Positions 1 to 7,304 of a stretch of DNA of 11,946 nucleotides are shown piece after piece. This DNA is from Chloroflexota bacterium. Lineage in GTDB: Bacteria; Chloroflexota; Anaerolineae; Ardenticatenales; Ardenticatenaceae. The notes below the pieces were generated by a model. The model did no database searches. It was not told where the DNA came from and saw nothing but the letters and a program-made list of their open reading frames with translations. The translations under genes and the position numbers were made by a program. Numbering within the stretch: position 1 is the first letter of the stretch; each line of letters opens with the position of its first letter. The stretch is from positions 1 through 11,946 of the forward strand of contig DOUV01000634.1 in the NCBI GenBank assembly GCA_003520455.1, given 5' to 3'.

Positions 1-46
1 AGTGCCAGCGCCACGGCCGCACGCGGGCGCGAACGTGCCAGGCGGC

Positions 47-271
47 TCAAGCGACGGGGTGATCTCGCAGCGATGCGGCGCCAAGCACACAACCACCCAG
101 AGGCGGATGAGCCTCACCCCCCGCTCCCCCGGCCTGGCGGGCAGCGTCGAGCGCCGCCTCCCCGCCCTTGAGGAAGCGCGGCGTCCGGTCCAGGACGGGC
201 TTCAGCGTCGTGCACGCGAGCTTCTTCAATTGCGGCTCGCTCAACCGGGAGCGACCGTCCATTCTCACCAC
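47..271 (-). CDS. Small hypothetical ORF downstream of the operon, possibly frameshifted
   Basis: This is an open frame of 74 codons starting at GTG, with an in-frame ATG at 262. Its start lies 8 bp after the stop of the PEP mutase-like gene, and a purine-rich AGGGGA overlaps that stop, so coupled translation is possible. I do not recognise the product. The first roughly 45 codons end very often in G or C, as in a real GC-rich gene. This preference then collapses near positions 115-135, just after G-runs. A different minus frame, opening with GTG at 117 and running off the window edge, takes over with high third-position GC and a short hydrophobic stretch (LWVVVCLA). It could therefore be a broken gene, two small genes or a sequencing frameshift. 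The whole 1-279 stretch is about 71% GC by hand count, unlike the operon. Confidence is low. Confidence 0.25.
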   Translation of the reverse strand: MVRMDGRSRLSEPQLKKLACTTLKPVLDRTPRFLKGGEAALDAARQAGGAGGEAHPPLGGCVLGAASLRDHPVA

Positions 272-279
272 GTCATCCC

Positions 280-1149
280 CTACCAGCGTTTGTCTCGATA
301 ATACGGCTCATACACGGCCATTGAACGATCCCAATGAATGAGTTCATTGAGTTCATCCTCGGTCATCTCTGAGGTAAGGGACATCGTCGTGCCGGTTGAA
401 CGTAGCGTTTTGAGAAGCTCCATCATCCTTGCCGTCGAGTGCAATAGCGCTGAAAGCGGATAGATGACGAGATCGTAGCCAAGTTCTTCCACCTCTTGGA
501 TTGAAAGAAATGGCGTCTTATAACCTTCACACACATTCAATAGTAGAGGTGCCTTGATCTGCCTTCTGATTTCTCGAAGCTCCTCGACGGATTCCGGGTG
601 TTCGACAAAGATCGCATCGGCCCCGCTCTCCACATACGCGTGTGCTCGTTCGATAGCTTCGCTCAGCTCCCCAAATACACGGCCGTCCGTACGGGCAATG
701 AGTACAAGCTCCGACGATTGACGAGCCTGAATCGCGGCCTGGATCTTGATCGTCATCTCCTCTATTGAGACAAGCGGCTCACCCTGACTCGTGAGGGTTC
801 GCGGTACCGCCCGATCCTCGATGAATAACCCACTGACCCCAGCTGTTTCCAGTTTCCGCACAGTCCGGGTGACGTTCCCCGCATCACCGTACCCCGTATC
901 TGCATCGGCAAGCACCGGGATTGTCACGGCATCGACAATTCTCTGCACGCTTTCAACCGTCTCGGTGAGCGTAATGAGACCAAGGTCCGGTAGGCCGAAG
1001 GCTGTTGCTGCCACTCCATATCCCGTGATACAGACAGCCTCGAAGCCGCAATGCTCTACCAGGCGAGCACTCAAGGCATTGAAGGCTCCAGGAGCAACGA
1101 CAAGCTTGTTCTGGTTCAACAGCGATCGCAGGCTTACATTCGATGGCAT
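280..1149 (-). CDS. Isocitrate lyase / PEP mutase superfamily enzyme
   Basis: This 289-residue protein is close to the usual length of the 2-methylisocitrate lyase/PEP mutase family (alpha/beta barrel, Mg2+-dependent cleavage or rearrangement of 2-oxoacid-type substrates, cytoplasmic). Visible family marks are the N-terminal APGAFNALSARL segment (19-30), the metal-site motif ADADTGYGDAGN (81-92, Asp82/Asp84), the Glu-Asp pair in LFIED (108-112) and IARTDGR (151-157). The gating loop after IED reads RAVPRTLTSQGEP, where isocitrate and methylisocitrate lyases carry a K-[KR]-C-G-H motif. The catalytic cysteine is absent, so classical lyase activity is doubtful. An oxaloacetate decarboxylase, hydrolase or phosphonomutase-like role is possible. 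The ATG start has GAGGAG 7 nt upstream. It is the last recognised gene of the operon, 85 bp after the M14-like deacylase. The family is certain; the substrate is unknown. Confidence 0.93.
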   Translation of the reverse strand: MPSNVSLRSLLNQNKLVVAPGAFNALSARLVEHCGFEAVCITGYGVAATAFGLPDLGLITLTETVESVQRIVDAVTIPVLADADTGYGDAGNVTRTVRKLETAGVSGLFIEDRAVPRTLTSQGEPLVSIEEMTIKIQAAIQARQSSELVLIARTDGRVFGELSEAIERAHAYVESGADAIFVEHPESVEELREIRRQIKAPLLLNVCEGYKTPFLSIQEVEELGYDLVIYPLSALLHSTARMMELLKTLRSTGTTMSLTSEMTEDELNELIHWDRSMAVYEPYYRDKRW

Positions 1150-1234
1150 CTCATGTCTCCTCGTATATCAGGCGGCCCTGGCGGCATCCTCATTTTCCAG
1201 AACTCGACAGGTCCAATCTCGCAACAGTCATGCG

Positions 1235-2239
1235 CTATTCCAGCGCAAGTCCAATTTCGACGAGAAACTCCCCCTGGTGTACCGGTCCTATTCCTCGCTG
1301 GGTGATAACCCAACCCGCGTTCGGCGAGACGATGGATGCGAGTTCGTCGCCAAACAGGTCGGTAATTACGCCCAGCGCTTCACCGCTCTTGGTAGCCTGG
1401 GCTACCGGAGAGAAAGGAATGTAGAGCCCACCTCGTGTCGCGCGGAGCCAGAGAGCTTCCTGGATATGTTTCTGTCTGACAGGCTGGCTCGCTTGCTCAG
1501 AGGTCATTCCGAGTTCATGCATAACATTGAGCACGCCATTCAGGATCACCTGGACACTCTCGTCTGCCACCCCCACTCCCCCTGCCTCGAAAAGCAGTGA
1601 CGGGATGCCTAGTTCGCTGAGAATCTGATTCGCTGTGCCTGGCTGTTGCCGCCTCAGATAATCTGCACTTCGCGCCCACACGAATTCAAAGCCTGTCACC
1701 GCTGCAGCACGAGCCATCTGCTCAGCCAGCTCGCCCTCCTTATGGGGGAAGTATCCTACGTACGGCGCGCACGTCGCGATAGTGCTCCCATCATGCATGC
1801 TAATTACAAAACCGCCTGTCTCGACGATCTCCTTGACAATCCTGTCGACGACCAACTCACTGTGCGCGAAGAGATGGATGGCCCTATCTATGGAATTCCC
1901 CGGCCATATTCGGTTCATATCCAACCCGTCCAGCGGGGAGGAACGCGCCTTTGCGCGATAGGCAGTGATGTTGACGATGGGGACAAGAACCAGCGTTCCC
2001 TTGAAGTCGAGAGAATGGTGGAAATCTTTGATCTTCTGTATAGCCCTCAAGCCGACGAATTCGTTTCCGTGGATACCATTCAGGAGCCATAGCGTCGGGC
2101 CAGGCTCCTTGCCACATAGCAGGCATACTGGCACGTCCAGATCGGCACCGTCACATAGCTCAGCTACTTTGACGGTCCCTCGAACTATTGAACCGGGCTT
2201 GTGTACTGCAGTTCCAACGTTGATCATCCTGGACAGCAT
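1235..2239 (-). CDS. Succinylglutamate desuccinylase/aspartoacylase-like M14 deacylase, copy 1
   Basis: This is a predicted zinc-dependent deacylase of the AstE/AspA branch of the M14 carboxypeptidase fold, about 334 residues. Such enzymes remove an acyl group from an N-acyl amino acid or amine. Counting from the chosen start, the HGNE zinc motif lies at 57-60. DGLDMNRIWPG follows at 104-114, with the Asn-Arg pair typical of substrate carboxylate binding. The third zinc ligand is probably the His in SMHDGS (147-152), and the catalytic Glu is in LLFEAGG (216-222). The C-terminal part has the beta-rich domain usual for this family. The ATG at 2239 is chosen because GAGG lies 7 nt upstream; the ATG at 2245 would be only 1 nt from it. 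It is a clear paralogue of the gene at 6226-7224, matching at about half of positions through the core by eye. A 185-bp gap with strong inverted repeats precedes it. Substrate unknown. Confidence 0.93.
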   Translation of the reverse strand: MLSRMINVGTAVHKPGSIVRGTVKVAELCDGADLDVPVCLLCGKEPGPTLWLLNGIHGNEFVGLRAIQKIKDFHHSLDFKGTLVLVPIVNITAYRAKARSSPLDGLDMNRIWPGNSIDRAIHLFAHSELVVDRIVKEIVETGGFVISMHDGSTIATCAPYVGYFPHKEGELAEQMARAAAVTGFEFVWARSADYLRRQQPGTANQILSELGIPSLLFEAGGVGVADESVQVILNGVLNVMHELGMTSEQASQPVRQKHIQEALWLRATRGGLYIPFSPVAQATKSGEALGVITDLFGDELASIVSPNAGWVITQRGIGPVHQGEFLVEIGLALE

Positions 2240-2246
2240 CGTCATA

Positions 2247-2250
2247 CCTC
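2247..2250 (-). promoter_or_regulatory. Ribosome binding site for M14-like copy 1
   Basis: GAGG on the minus strand, 7 nt before the ATG at 2239 but only 1 nt before the ATG at 2245. This spacing decides the start in favour of 2239. Confidence 0.6.
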
Positions 2251-2264
2251 ACTGGTGAGCGTAC

Positions 2265-2340
2265 GTACCCCGGGTTGCTCCCTGCAGCGCGGGTACACCG
2301 TTGCTACGCGTAGGGGCACCCGCGCTGAGAGGAACGGTGT
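2265..2340. repeat. Interleaved inverted repeats in the hyuB to M14 gap
   Basis: This lies in the longest gap of the cluster (2240-2424). Arm A, CAGCGCGGGT (2285-2294), is matched perfectly by ACCCGCGCTG (2318-2327). Arm B, ACACCGTT, follows arm A directly at 2295-2302 and is matched perfectly by AACGGTGT (2333-2340). The order is A-B-A'-B', so the two stems cross: they form either a pseudoknot or mutually exclusive hairpins. A third pairing, GTACCC (2265-2270) with GGGTAC (2291-2296), competes with both. The palindrome CTACGCGTAG (2304-2313) sits between B and A'. There is no T-tract on either side of the stems in the direction of transcription, so an ordinary intrinsic terminator is unlikely. 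An RNA switch, a processing or stability element, or a DNA-binding site are all possible; the function is inference. Confidence 0.55.
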
Positions 2341-2424
2341 CGATAGCATCGAAAGAGGAGAGACCATGCCCGATAGCGCGTGCAAGCAAGTTCAAGGCTC
2401 CCAACTGGCTCGAACAGGGATCTG

Positions 2425-4065
2425 TCAGTCACTCCTCTGGAGGGCAAAGCGTTCGTAGGCCTCCTGGGCTGTTATATATCCCTCCCGTATATCTGCGAGA
2501 ACTGCGTGCCGATCACGGTGCGTGGGGAGCCCAAAGCCTCCCCCGCCGGGCAGTTCTACCGTGATAACCTCGTCCGGGAGAATTTCGATCCGGCTCTTCG
2601 GATCCAGGGTTGGCCTGCGACTGGTAAAGATGCGCGTCGTCGAACCGGTTCCTCCACCCTGGAGGCCTGTCGCAGGATGGGAGAGACGCTCGAGCATGCA
2701 TGAGAGATATGACGGGGAGTCGCCACGAACTCTCATCACCAGTCTCTGGCCCAGTCCCCCACGATATCGACCTGGCCCCCCTGAGTCTGAGATGAGCTCC
2801 TTGCATTCCACCAACACGGGTGAGTCAGACTCTACAACCTCGACTGGTATGTTCAATGCGTTGTTGGGAAAAAAGGTTGTGGAAAGGCCATCCTTTGACG
2901 GTCTGGCACCCATACCACCCGAAGCAAAGAAGATATACGTCCACCGTTTGCCTTCCTTGCTCCGACCATCGAATTGAAAAGCGCCGCTCGGGCCCGCGCT
3001 CTCCGCGGGAACCCTTTCAGGGGCCGCCTTATGCAATGCTCCATGCAACGCAAAGACAGCGAAGTGAACGGTCAAATGTCGAGCATTCACGGGCGCGGGA
3101 TAGATAGCGTTCAGCAAGCTCCCTTCGGGTATGATGATTTCCAGGGGCCGGAAGGCGCCCTCGTTGGCAAATTCCCCCATTCCTAAGACGCATTGTACTC
3201 CGTAATGGGCGTACGCAGCTGTAAAATTGTAGACCGAATTGATACCGCGGGTGGTCTGGCCAGATGTCCCGGAGTAATCGATGATCATCCGTTCGCCATC
3301 TATCGTTACCGTACACTGGATCAGGAGCGGTTCATCCAGGCCGTCGAGTTCGATAGCATAGGAGTATCTTCCGTCGGGGAGTTCCGAGACGGCTGATCGC
3401 ATCGCGCATTCAGCCCGCTCTATCAGATCGGTGGCTATAGTGCCGAGCGAGTCAATTCTGTAATCGTTGAGCAGCTCTACCACCTTTGCGGCTGTCGCCC
3501 GCCCCGCGCTCGCCTGAGCCAGAATGTCACCGATGACCTGATCCGGCACGCGTACATTCATCCGAATGATCTGGATCAGGTCATCATTCAAGCGATTGCT
3601 ATCGAACAGCTTGAGAACGGGTAGCTGCAATCCCTCTTCATATATCTCCGTTCCTTCAGCAGAGAACATCCTGCCACCGATATCGGCGGCGTGTGCGGTC
3701 GTCGCCGCGTATGCAACGACCCTGCCCTGGTGGAATACCGGAACTACCACTGTTATATCTAAAGAGTGACCGGATAACATCCAGGCATCATTGCTGATCA
3801 AGACATCCCCGGGGGACAGGGTCGAGGGAGGATACTTGCTCAGAAACCCTCGTACTCCTAGAGCCATACTGTGAGAATGGCCAGGGGTTCCCGTAACAGA
3901 TTGCGCCAGCATCTGGGCGGCCTCGTCGAAAAGGGCGCACGAGAAATCGCCTGCATCGCTCAATATCGAGCTAAATGAACTCTGTTTCAGCACGGCGGCC
4001 TGATTCTCGACGATAGCTTCCAGGCGATGATTAAGAATACTCAGATCAATCTCGGACAGGGTCAT
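2425..4065 (-). CDS. hyuB: HyuB-type hydantoinase/oxoprolinase/carboxylase subunit
   Basis: This 546-residue HyuB (hydantoinase B/oxoprolinase) family protein is the partner of HyuA subunits in ATP-dependent ring-opening or carboxylating enzymes (N-methylhydantoinase, 5-oxoprolinase, caprolactamase, acetone and acetophenone carboxylases). Family marks: an N-terminal helix with SFSSILSDAGDFSCALFD (30-47), GDVLISNDAW (86-95), LDITVVVPVF (102-111), TAHAADIGG (123-131), DSGGPGRYRGGLGQ (427-440), LPGGGGFGLP (505-514), and a C-terminal LADIREGYITAQEAYERF helix. The usual NDPY-x-GGTHLPD segment reads NDAWMLSGHSLD here. The start at 4065 is chosen because homology begins at MTLSEID and AGGAAAG lies 5 nt upstream. 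The frame stays open 49 codons further up, but that part only shadows hyuA. It overlaps the HyuA-1 stop by 20 bp, consistent with coupled translation and a HyuA-HyuB complex. Substrate unknown. Confidence 0.95.
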   Translation of the reverse strand: MTLSEIDLSILNHRLEAIVENQAAVLKQSSFSSILSDAGDFSCALFDEAAQMLAQSVTGTPGHSHSMALGVRGFLSKYPPSTLSPGDVLISNDAWMLSGHSLDITVVVPVFHQGRVVAYAATTAHAADIGGRMFSAEGTEIYEEGLQLPVLKLFDSNRLNDDLIQIIRMNVRVPDQVIGDILAQASAGRATAAKVVELLNDYRIDSLGTIATDLIERAECAMRSAVSELPDGRYSYAIELDGLDEPLLIQCTVTIDGERMIIDYSGTSGQTTRGINSVYNFTAAYAHYGVQCVLGMGEFANEGAFRPLEIIIPEGSLLNAIYPAPVNARHLTVHFAVFALHGALHKAAPERVPAESAGPSGAFQFDGRSKEGKRWTYIFFASGGMGARPSKDGLSTTFFPNNALNIPVEVVESDSPVLVECKELISDSGGPGRYRGGLGQRLVMRVRGDSPSYLSCMLERLSHPATGLQGGGTGSTTRIFTSRRPTLDPKSRIEILPDEVITVELPGGGGFGLPTHRDRHAVLADIREGYITAQEAYERFALQRSD

Positions 4066-6172
4066 GGTGACTTTCCTGCGAAGAGCGCGCAACGACGATA
4101 CATGAATTCTTGTCGACTTCGACTGCATCGCCGTCTTCGATGAATATCGTAGAGGCATCGTCGTCAATGATGAGCGGGCCTCTGGCTCTGAAGCCCGGCG
4201 AGAGAATGGCACGGTTATGAGTCTTCACGTTCACCCACCCTGCCTCAGGGCCGTAGTAGACCAGGCGATGGCCATCTCTGTGCGGATCACCAAGAACGTC
4301 ACGTCGCAGCGTATGCTCCTCGATCAGGCTCAATATCTCTTCGTGAGAGTGCCAATGGTTGTACGCGGTGACCGAAAGACGTTGCACTTTGATATCATAC
4401 CCGGTGTGTACAAGACCATAGGTTCTTTTGTAACATGCTTCGAAGGCGTTCCTGAGGCTCTCTGGCTCGAGGGCCTGGTCTCCCTCTGCTAATTCGATGG
4501 ATAGATCGTGGAATTGGCCCTGATAGCGCAGATAAGCGCGCTTCTTCACAAAGGTAGAGGAAGCAGGATTGATGTTCGCGATCACGTTCCAGGTTCGACG
4601 CTCCAATTCCGACAGAGCCGCCTTCAATTGGGAAGAGTCCAGATCTGAGAGTCTGGAGATGAAACTCTGAGAAACTTCGAGGGAGAGAGGTGCGGTCAGC
4701 AATCCGACACTTGCCCCGACGCTCGCCAGGGGAGGGATGAGAATCTTGGAAACACCCAGCCTTCGGGCGAGCGCGCAGGCGTGCACCGGCCCGGCGCCAC
4801 CGTATGCGATAAGCGCCGTAGTGCGCGGGTCCTGTCCCAACTCAGAAAGGTATACTTGCGCGGCGGTCGCCATACTCTCATCAACGACTCGCTTGATACC
4901 CCAGGCTGCTTCGACCACCGAGACTCCCATGGAGCGCGCAATGTGCTCCTCGATGGCAGCGAAGGCATTCTCCGGGTATAGCTCGATGCTCCCGCCTGCA
5001 AAGCAGTCTGGGTCGATAATGCCGAGTGCCACGTCGGCGTCAGTGACCGTGGGACGGGTGCCGCCCTGGCCATAACACGCTGGGCCCGGCTCCGCGCCGG
5101 CGCTCTCCGGGCCGACTCGTAAGAGACCCGCCCGATCAAGCCATGCGATACTGCCCCCGCCTGCCCCAATCTCGATCAGGTCGACAGTGGGCAACTTGAT
5201 CGGATAGCCGCTCCCTCGCTTATACTGGTATGAACGAGCCACCTCGAATTGATCGGTCTGCCTTGGCTGCCCATCATCCAGGAAGGAGATCTTTGCCGTG
5301 GTTCCCCCCATGTCGAACGACAAAGCTCGCGCGAGCCCTTTCGTGTTTGCCCAGAACCCCGCGCCGAGTACTCCAGCCGCCGGTCCTGATTCGGCGAGTC
5401 TGATGGGCTGACGCTGAATTGAGGGTACATCCAGTAACCCCCCGCCAGACTGCATGAGGTACAGGTCACCAGAAAAACGCAACGCGTTGAGTTTCCCCGC
5501 AAGCTTATCAAGATACTTTCGAATGAGCGGGCCCACATAGCTATTTGCAACGGTTGTCGAGAATCGCTCATACTCGCCTATCTCGGAGGAAATATCGGAT
5601 GAGATCGTGACGAAGCATCCAGGAATCAGCTCGCGGAGTGCCTGTGCCACCATCTGCTCATGCGAATTGTTCACGTAGGAGTGCAACAGGCATATCGCGA
5701 TGCTCTCGACCTCGGTTTGGAGGAAGTATTGGGAGATCTGCTCGATCTCCTCCAGCTTCAGCGGCGACACTATTTGTCCTCGATTATCGATCCTTTCGGA
5801 TATCTCCAGCCTGCGGTGACGTGGAACTAATGGTCGTGGGTGCTCGAGGAAGAGATCGTAGAGATCGAATCGGTGCTCTCTGGCAATTTCGAGCACATCT
5901 CGAAAGCCACGCGTCGTCACCACGGCGGTTTTGGCGCCGCGTGCTTCGAGCAGTGCATTCGAGACCAGCGTCGTCGCGTGTACAACAACGTTGATATCCT
6001 CTCCCCTGCATGCTCCAGCATCAAGTACTTTCTCCAAACCCTGGAGGGCCGAAATCGATGGATCAGCAGGAGTACTCAACACCTTGGTCGAAACGAGGCG
6101 TCTTTGCTCGCCATGAAGGAGAACCACATCGGTAAATGTTCCGCCAATATCAATCGCCACTTCGAGAGCCAT
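4046..6172 (-). CDS. hyuA: HyuA-type hydantoinase/oxoprolinase ATPase subunit, copy 1
   Basis: This 708-residue HyuA family protein has an ASKHA-type nucleotide-binding fold and activates amide or carbonyl oxygens by ATP-dependent phosphorylation. In order: the N-terminal phosphate loop AIDIGGTFTD (6-15), HATTLVSNALLE (65-76), YLMQSGGGLLD (238-248), ESGPAAGVLGAG (261-272), the second phosphate motif FDMGGTTAK (286-294), IEIGAGGGSIAW (333-344), PGPACYGQGGTRPTVTDADV (363-382), AYGGAGPVHA (456-465) and RYQGQFHDL (549-557). All key glycines and the first-motif Asp are present, so it should bind nucleotide. The ATG at 6172 has GAGG 10 nt upstream. A GTG at 6211 in the same frame has a purine run only 2 nt away and adds nothing family-like. 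It follows M14-like copy 2 by 53 bp and overlaps hyuB by 20 bp, which makes it the likely primary partner of HyuB. Confidence 0.95.
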   Translation of the reverse strand: MALEVAIDIGGTFTDVVLLHGEQRRLVSTKVLSTPADPSISALQGLEKVLDAGACRGEDINVVVHATTLVSNALLEARGAKTAVVTTRGFRDVLEIAREHRFDLYDLFLEHPRPLVPRHRRLEISERIDNRGQIVSPLKLEEIEQISQYFLQTEVESIAICLLHSYVNNSHEQMVAQALRELIPGCFVTISSDISSEIGEYERFSTTVANSYVGPLIRKYLDKLAGKLNALRFSGDLYLMQSGGGLLDVPSIQRQPIRLAESGPAAGVLGAGFWANTKGLARALSFDMGGTTAKISFLDDGQPRQTDQFEVARSYQYKRGSGYPIKLPTVDLIEIGAGGGSIAWLDRAGLLRVGPESAGAEPGPACYGQGGTRPTVTDADVALGIIDPDCFAGGSIELYPENAFAAIEEHIARSMGVSVVEAAWGIKRVVDESMATAAQVYLSELGQDPRTTALIAYGGAGPVHACALARRLGVSKILIPPLASVGASVGLLTAPLSLEVSQSFISRLSDLDSSQLKAALSELERRTWNVIANINPASSTFVKKRAYLRYQGQFHDLSIELAEGDQALEPESLRNAFEACYKRTYGLVHTGYDIKVQRLSVTAYNHWHSHEEILSLIEEHTLRRDVLGDPHRDGHRLVYYGPEAGWVNVKTHNRAILSPGFRARGPLIIDDDASTIFIEDGDAVEVDKNSCIVVARSSQESHHDPVRD
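4071..4077 (-). promoter_or_regulatory. Ribosome binding site for hyuB inside the hyuA end
   Basis: AGGAAAG on the minus strand lies 5 nt before the ATG at 4065 and within the last codons of HyuA-1. It supports the 4065 start and coupled translation of the two subunits. Confidence 0.6.
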
Positions 6173-6182
6173 AGCGTGTCTG

Positions 6183-6186
6183 CCTC
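6183..6186 (-). promoter_or_regulatory. Ribosome binding site for HyuA-1
   Basis: GAGG on the minus strand, 10 nt before the ATG at 6172. It favours this start over the in-frame GTG at 6211. Confidence 0.45.
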
Positions 6187-6225
6187 GAATCGAGAGAATG
6201 TCGTCCGGCACGGCCTCTTGCGTGC

Positions 6226-7224
6226 TCAGAGCCTGGCAAGTTCGCAGATGAACTCGCCTTCGTTCACGGGACCATAAGCACGTTGTGTCATAACAATGGC
6301 GTTATAGGGACTAGTGATTTCATCCCTCGTCGTTCCGAAAAAATCGGTAATCGACGAGAGGTGCTGCCCCGCCTCGACTCGAGAGAGGACGGGCACGGCC
6401 GGCGAGAAAAAGCCCCCACACTCGGCCCGCAGCCAGAGTGCCTCCTTCACCCAGAACCGCTCCTCAGAGCGCGCCTCGTGCTCCGCCGGCATCATCCCGA
6501 GAAAGTCCATGATGCCTCGAATCGCCGAGTACATCCTTTGAACTCCTGATTCGTGTTCCCCTTTCCCGCCCGCTTCTAGCAGCACAGCTGGAACGCCGTT
6601 TCTCGTGAGCGTAAGATGAGACGTCTGAGGTTGTTGCTGCGCAACGAAATCAGCACTTTGCTCCCATATGATTGGAAATCCGGTTGCGACTGCCGCATCC
6701 CGAAGCAGTTGTGTTTCCTCCTCATTCTTTCCAGTAGAGAAGGCGACATAAGGGGCACAAATCGCAATATCACTCCCGTCATGGCAATCGATCATGAAAT
6801 CGGCCGTTTCGAGAATCGGTTTTATCACTCTGGAGACGACGATTTCGGAGTGCGCGAATAGGTGTACCGCTTGCGGTAGAGGAGCGCCCGGCCAGATCCG
6901 GTTCATGTCCATACCATCGATAGAAGCACTTCGCGCTCGAAGCCGATAGGCGACAACATTGACCATGGGAATGATCACCAGTGTGCCCCTCAAATCAGTC
7001 GGGGTGACTGACTTGAGAAGGCGGTGGAGGGCCCCGAGCCCAACGTACTCGTTCCCATGGACGCCTGTAATGACCCACAAGGTGGACCCCGGTTCGGCGC
7101 CACGAACGACTGCCAGGGGGACCTCGACCTTTGCTCCATCGTTGAGTTCGATGAGAGGCCACGCGCCAGTCGTAATGGCATTGGGATACGCCTGGATCGG
7201 CCCAATTTCGATAAGTTCATCCAT
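6226..7224 (-). CDS. Succinylglutamate desuccinylase/aspartoacylase-like M14 deacylase, copy 2
   Basis: This 332-residue predicted zinc-dependent deacylase belongs to the same subfamily as the gene at 1235-2239. Zinc ligands are seen in VHGNEYVGL (His56, Glu59) and CHDGS (His148). The substrate-binding pair is Asn-Arg in DGMDMNRIWPG (103-113) and the catalytic Glu is in LLEAGG (Glu217). The stretch VHLFAHSEIVVSR is shared almost unchanged with copy 1, and the C-terminal domain ends in a similar TQR-x-x-GPV-x-x-GEF pattern. The ATG at 7224 has AAGGA 7 nt upstream and no rival start. It lies 80 bp after the HMGL-like gene and 53 bp before HyuA-1. Two copies with intact active sites suggest two acyl substrates, or a heteromer, rather than one decayed duplicate. 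The actual acyl group and amine are unknown. Confidence 0.94.
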   Translation of the reverse strand: MDELIEIGPIQAYPNAITTGAWPLIELNDGAKVEVPLAVVRGAEPGSTLWVITGVHGNEYVGLGALHRLLKSVTPTDLRGTLVIIPMVNVVAYRLRARSASIDGMDMNRIWPGAPLPQAVHLFAHSEIVVSRVIKPILETADFMIDCHDGSDIAICAPYVAFSTGKNEEETQLLRDAAVATGFPIIWEQSADFVAQQQPQTSHLTLTRNGVPAVLLEAGGKGEHESGVQRMYSAIRGIMDFLGMMPAEHEARSEERFWVKEALWLRAECGGFFSPAVPVLSRVEAGQHLSSITDFFGTTRDEITSPYNAIVMTQRAYGPVNEGEFICELARL

Positions 7225-7304
7225 CTCTCTATCCTTCTGCTGTCATGCCAATTGGAGAGGAAGGCCGCGCCTGCGGGTCGCGGTCAGATGTGCGTCCAGA
7301 GACT

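Noticed and set aside
791..1600. Long plus-strand open frame opposite the PEP mutase-like and M14 genes
   Set aside because: It spans two well-supported minus-strand genes and their gap, shows no recognisable motif and has a composition typical of an antisense shadow frame.
2366..2458. Plus-strand 30-codon frame with a good GAGGAG site before ATG
   Set aside because: The ribosome-like site is attractive, but the peptide matches nothing I recognise, runs into the hyuB 3' end on the other strand and is too short to support without expression data.
4066..4212. 49-codon N-terminal extension of the hyuB frame
   Set aside because: The extension overlaps conserved HyuA coding sequence, has no HyuB-like residues, and a ribosome site supports the start at 4065.
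7263..7285. GC-rich hairpin between the DRE-TIM and M14-2 genes
   Set aside because: The stem is only 5 perfect base pairs with a 9-nt loop and no T-tract follows, so a terminator call is not supported.
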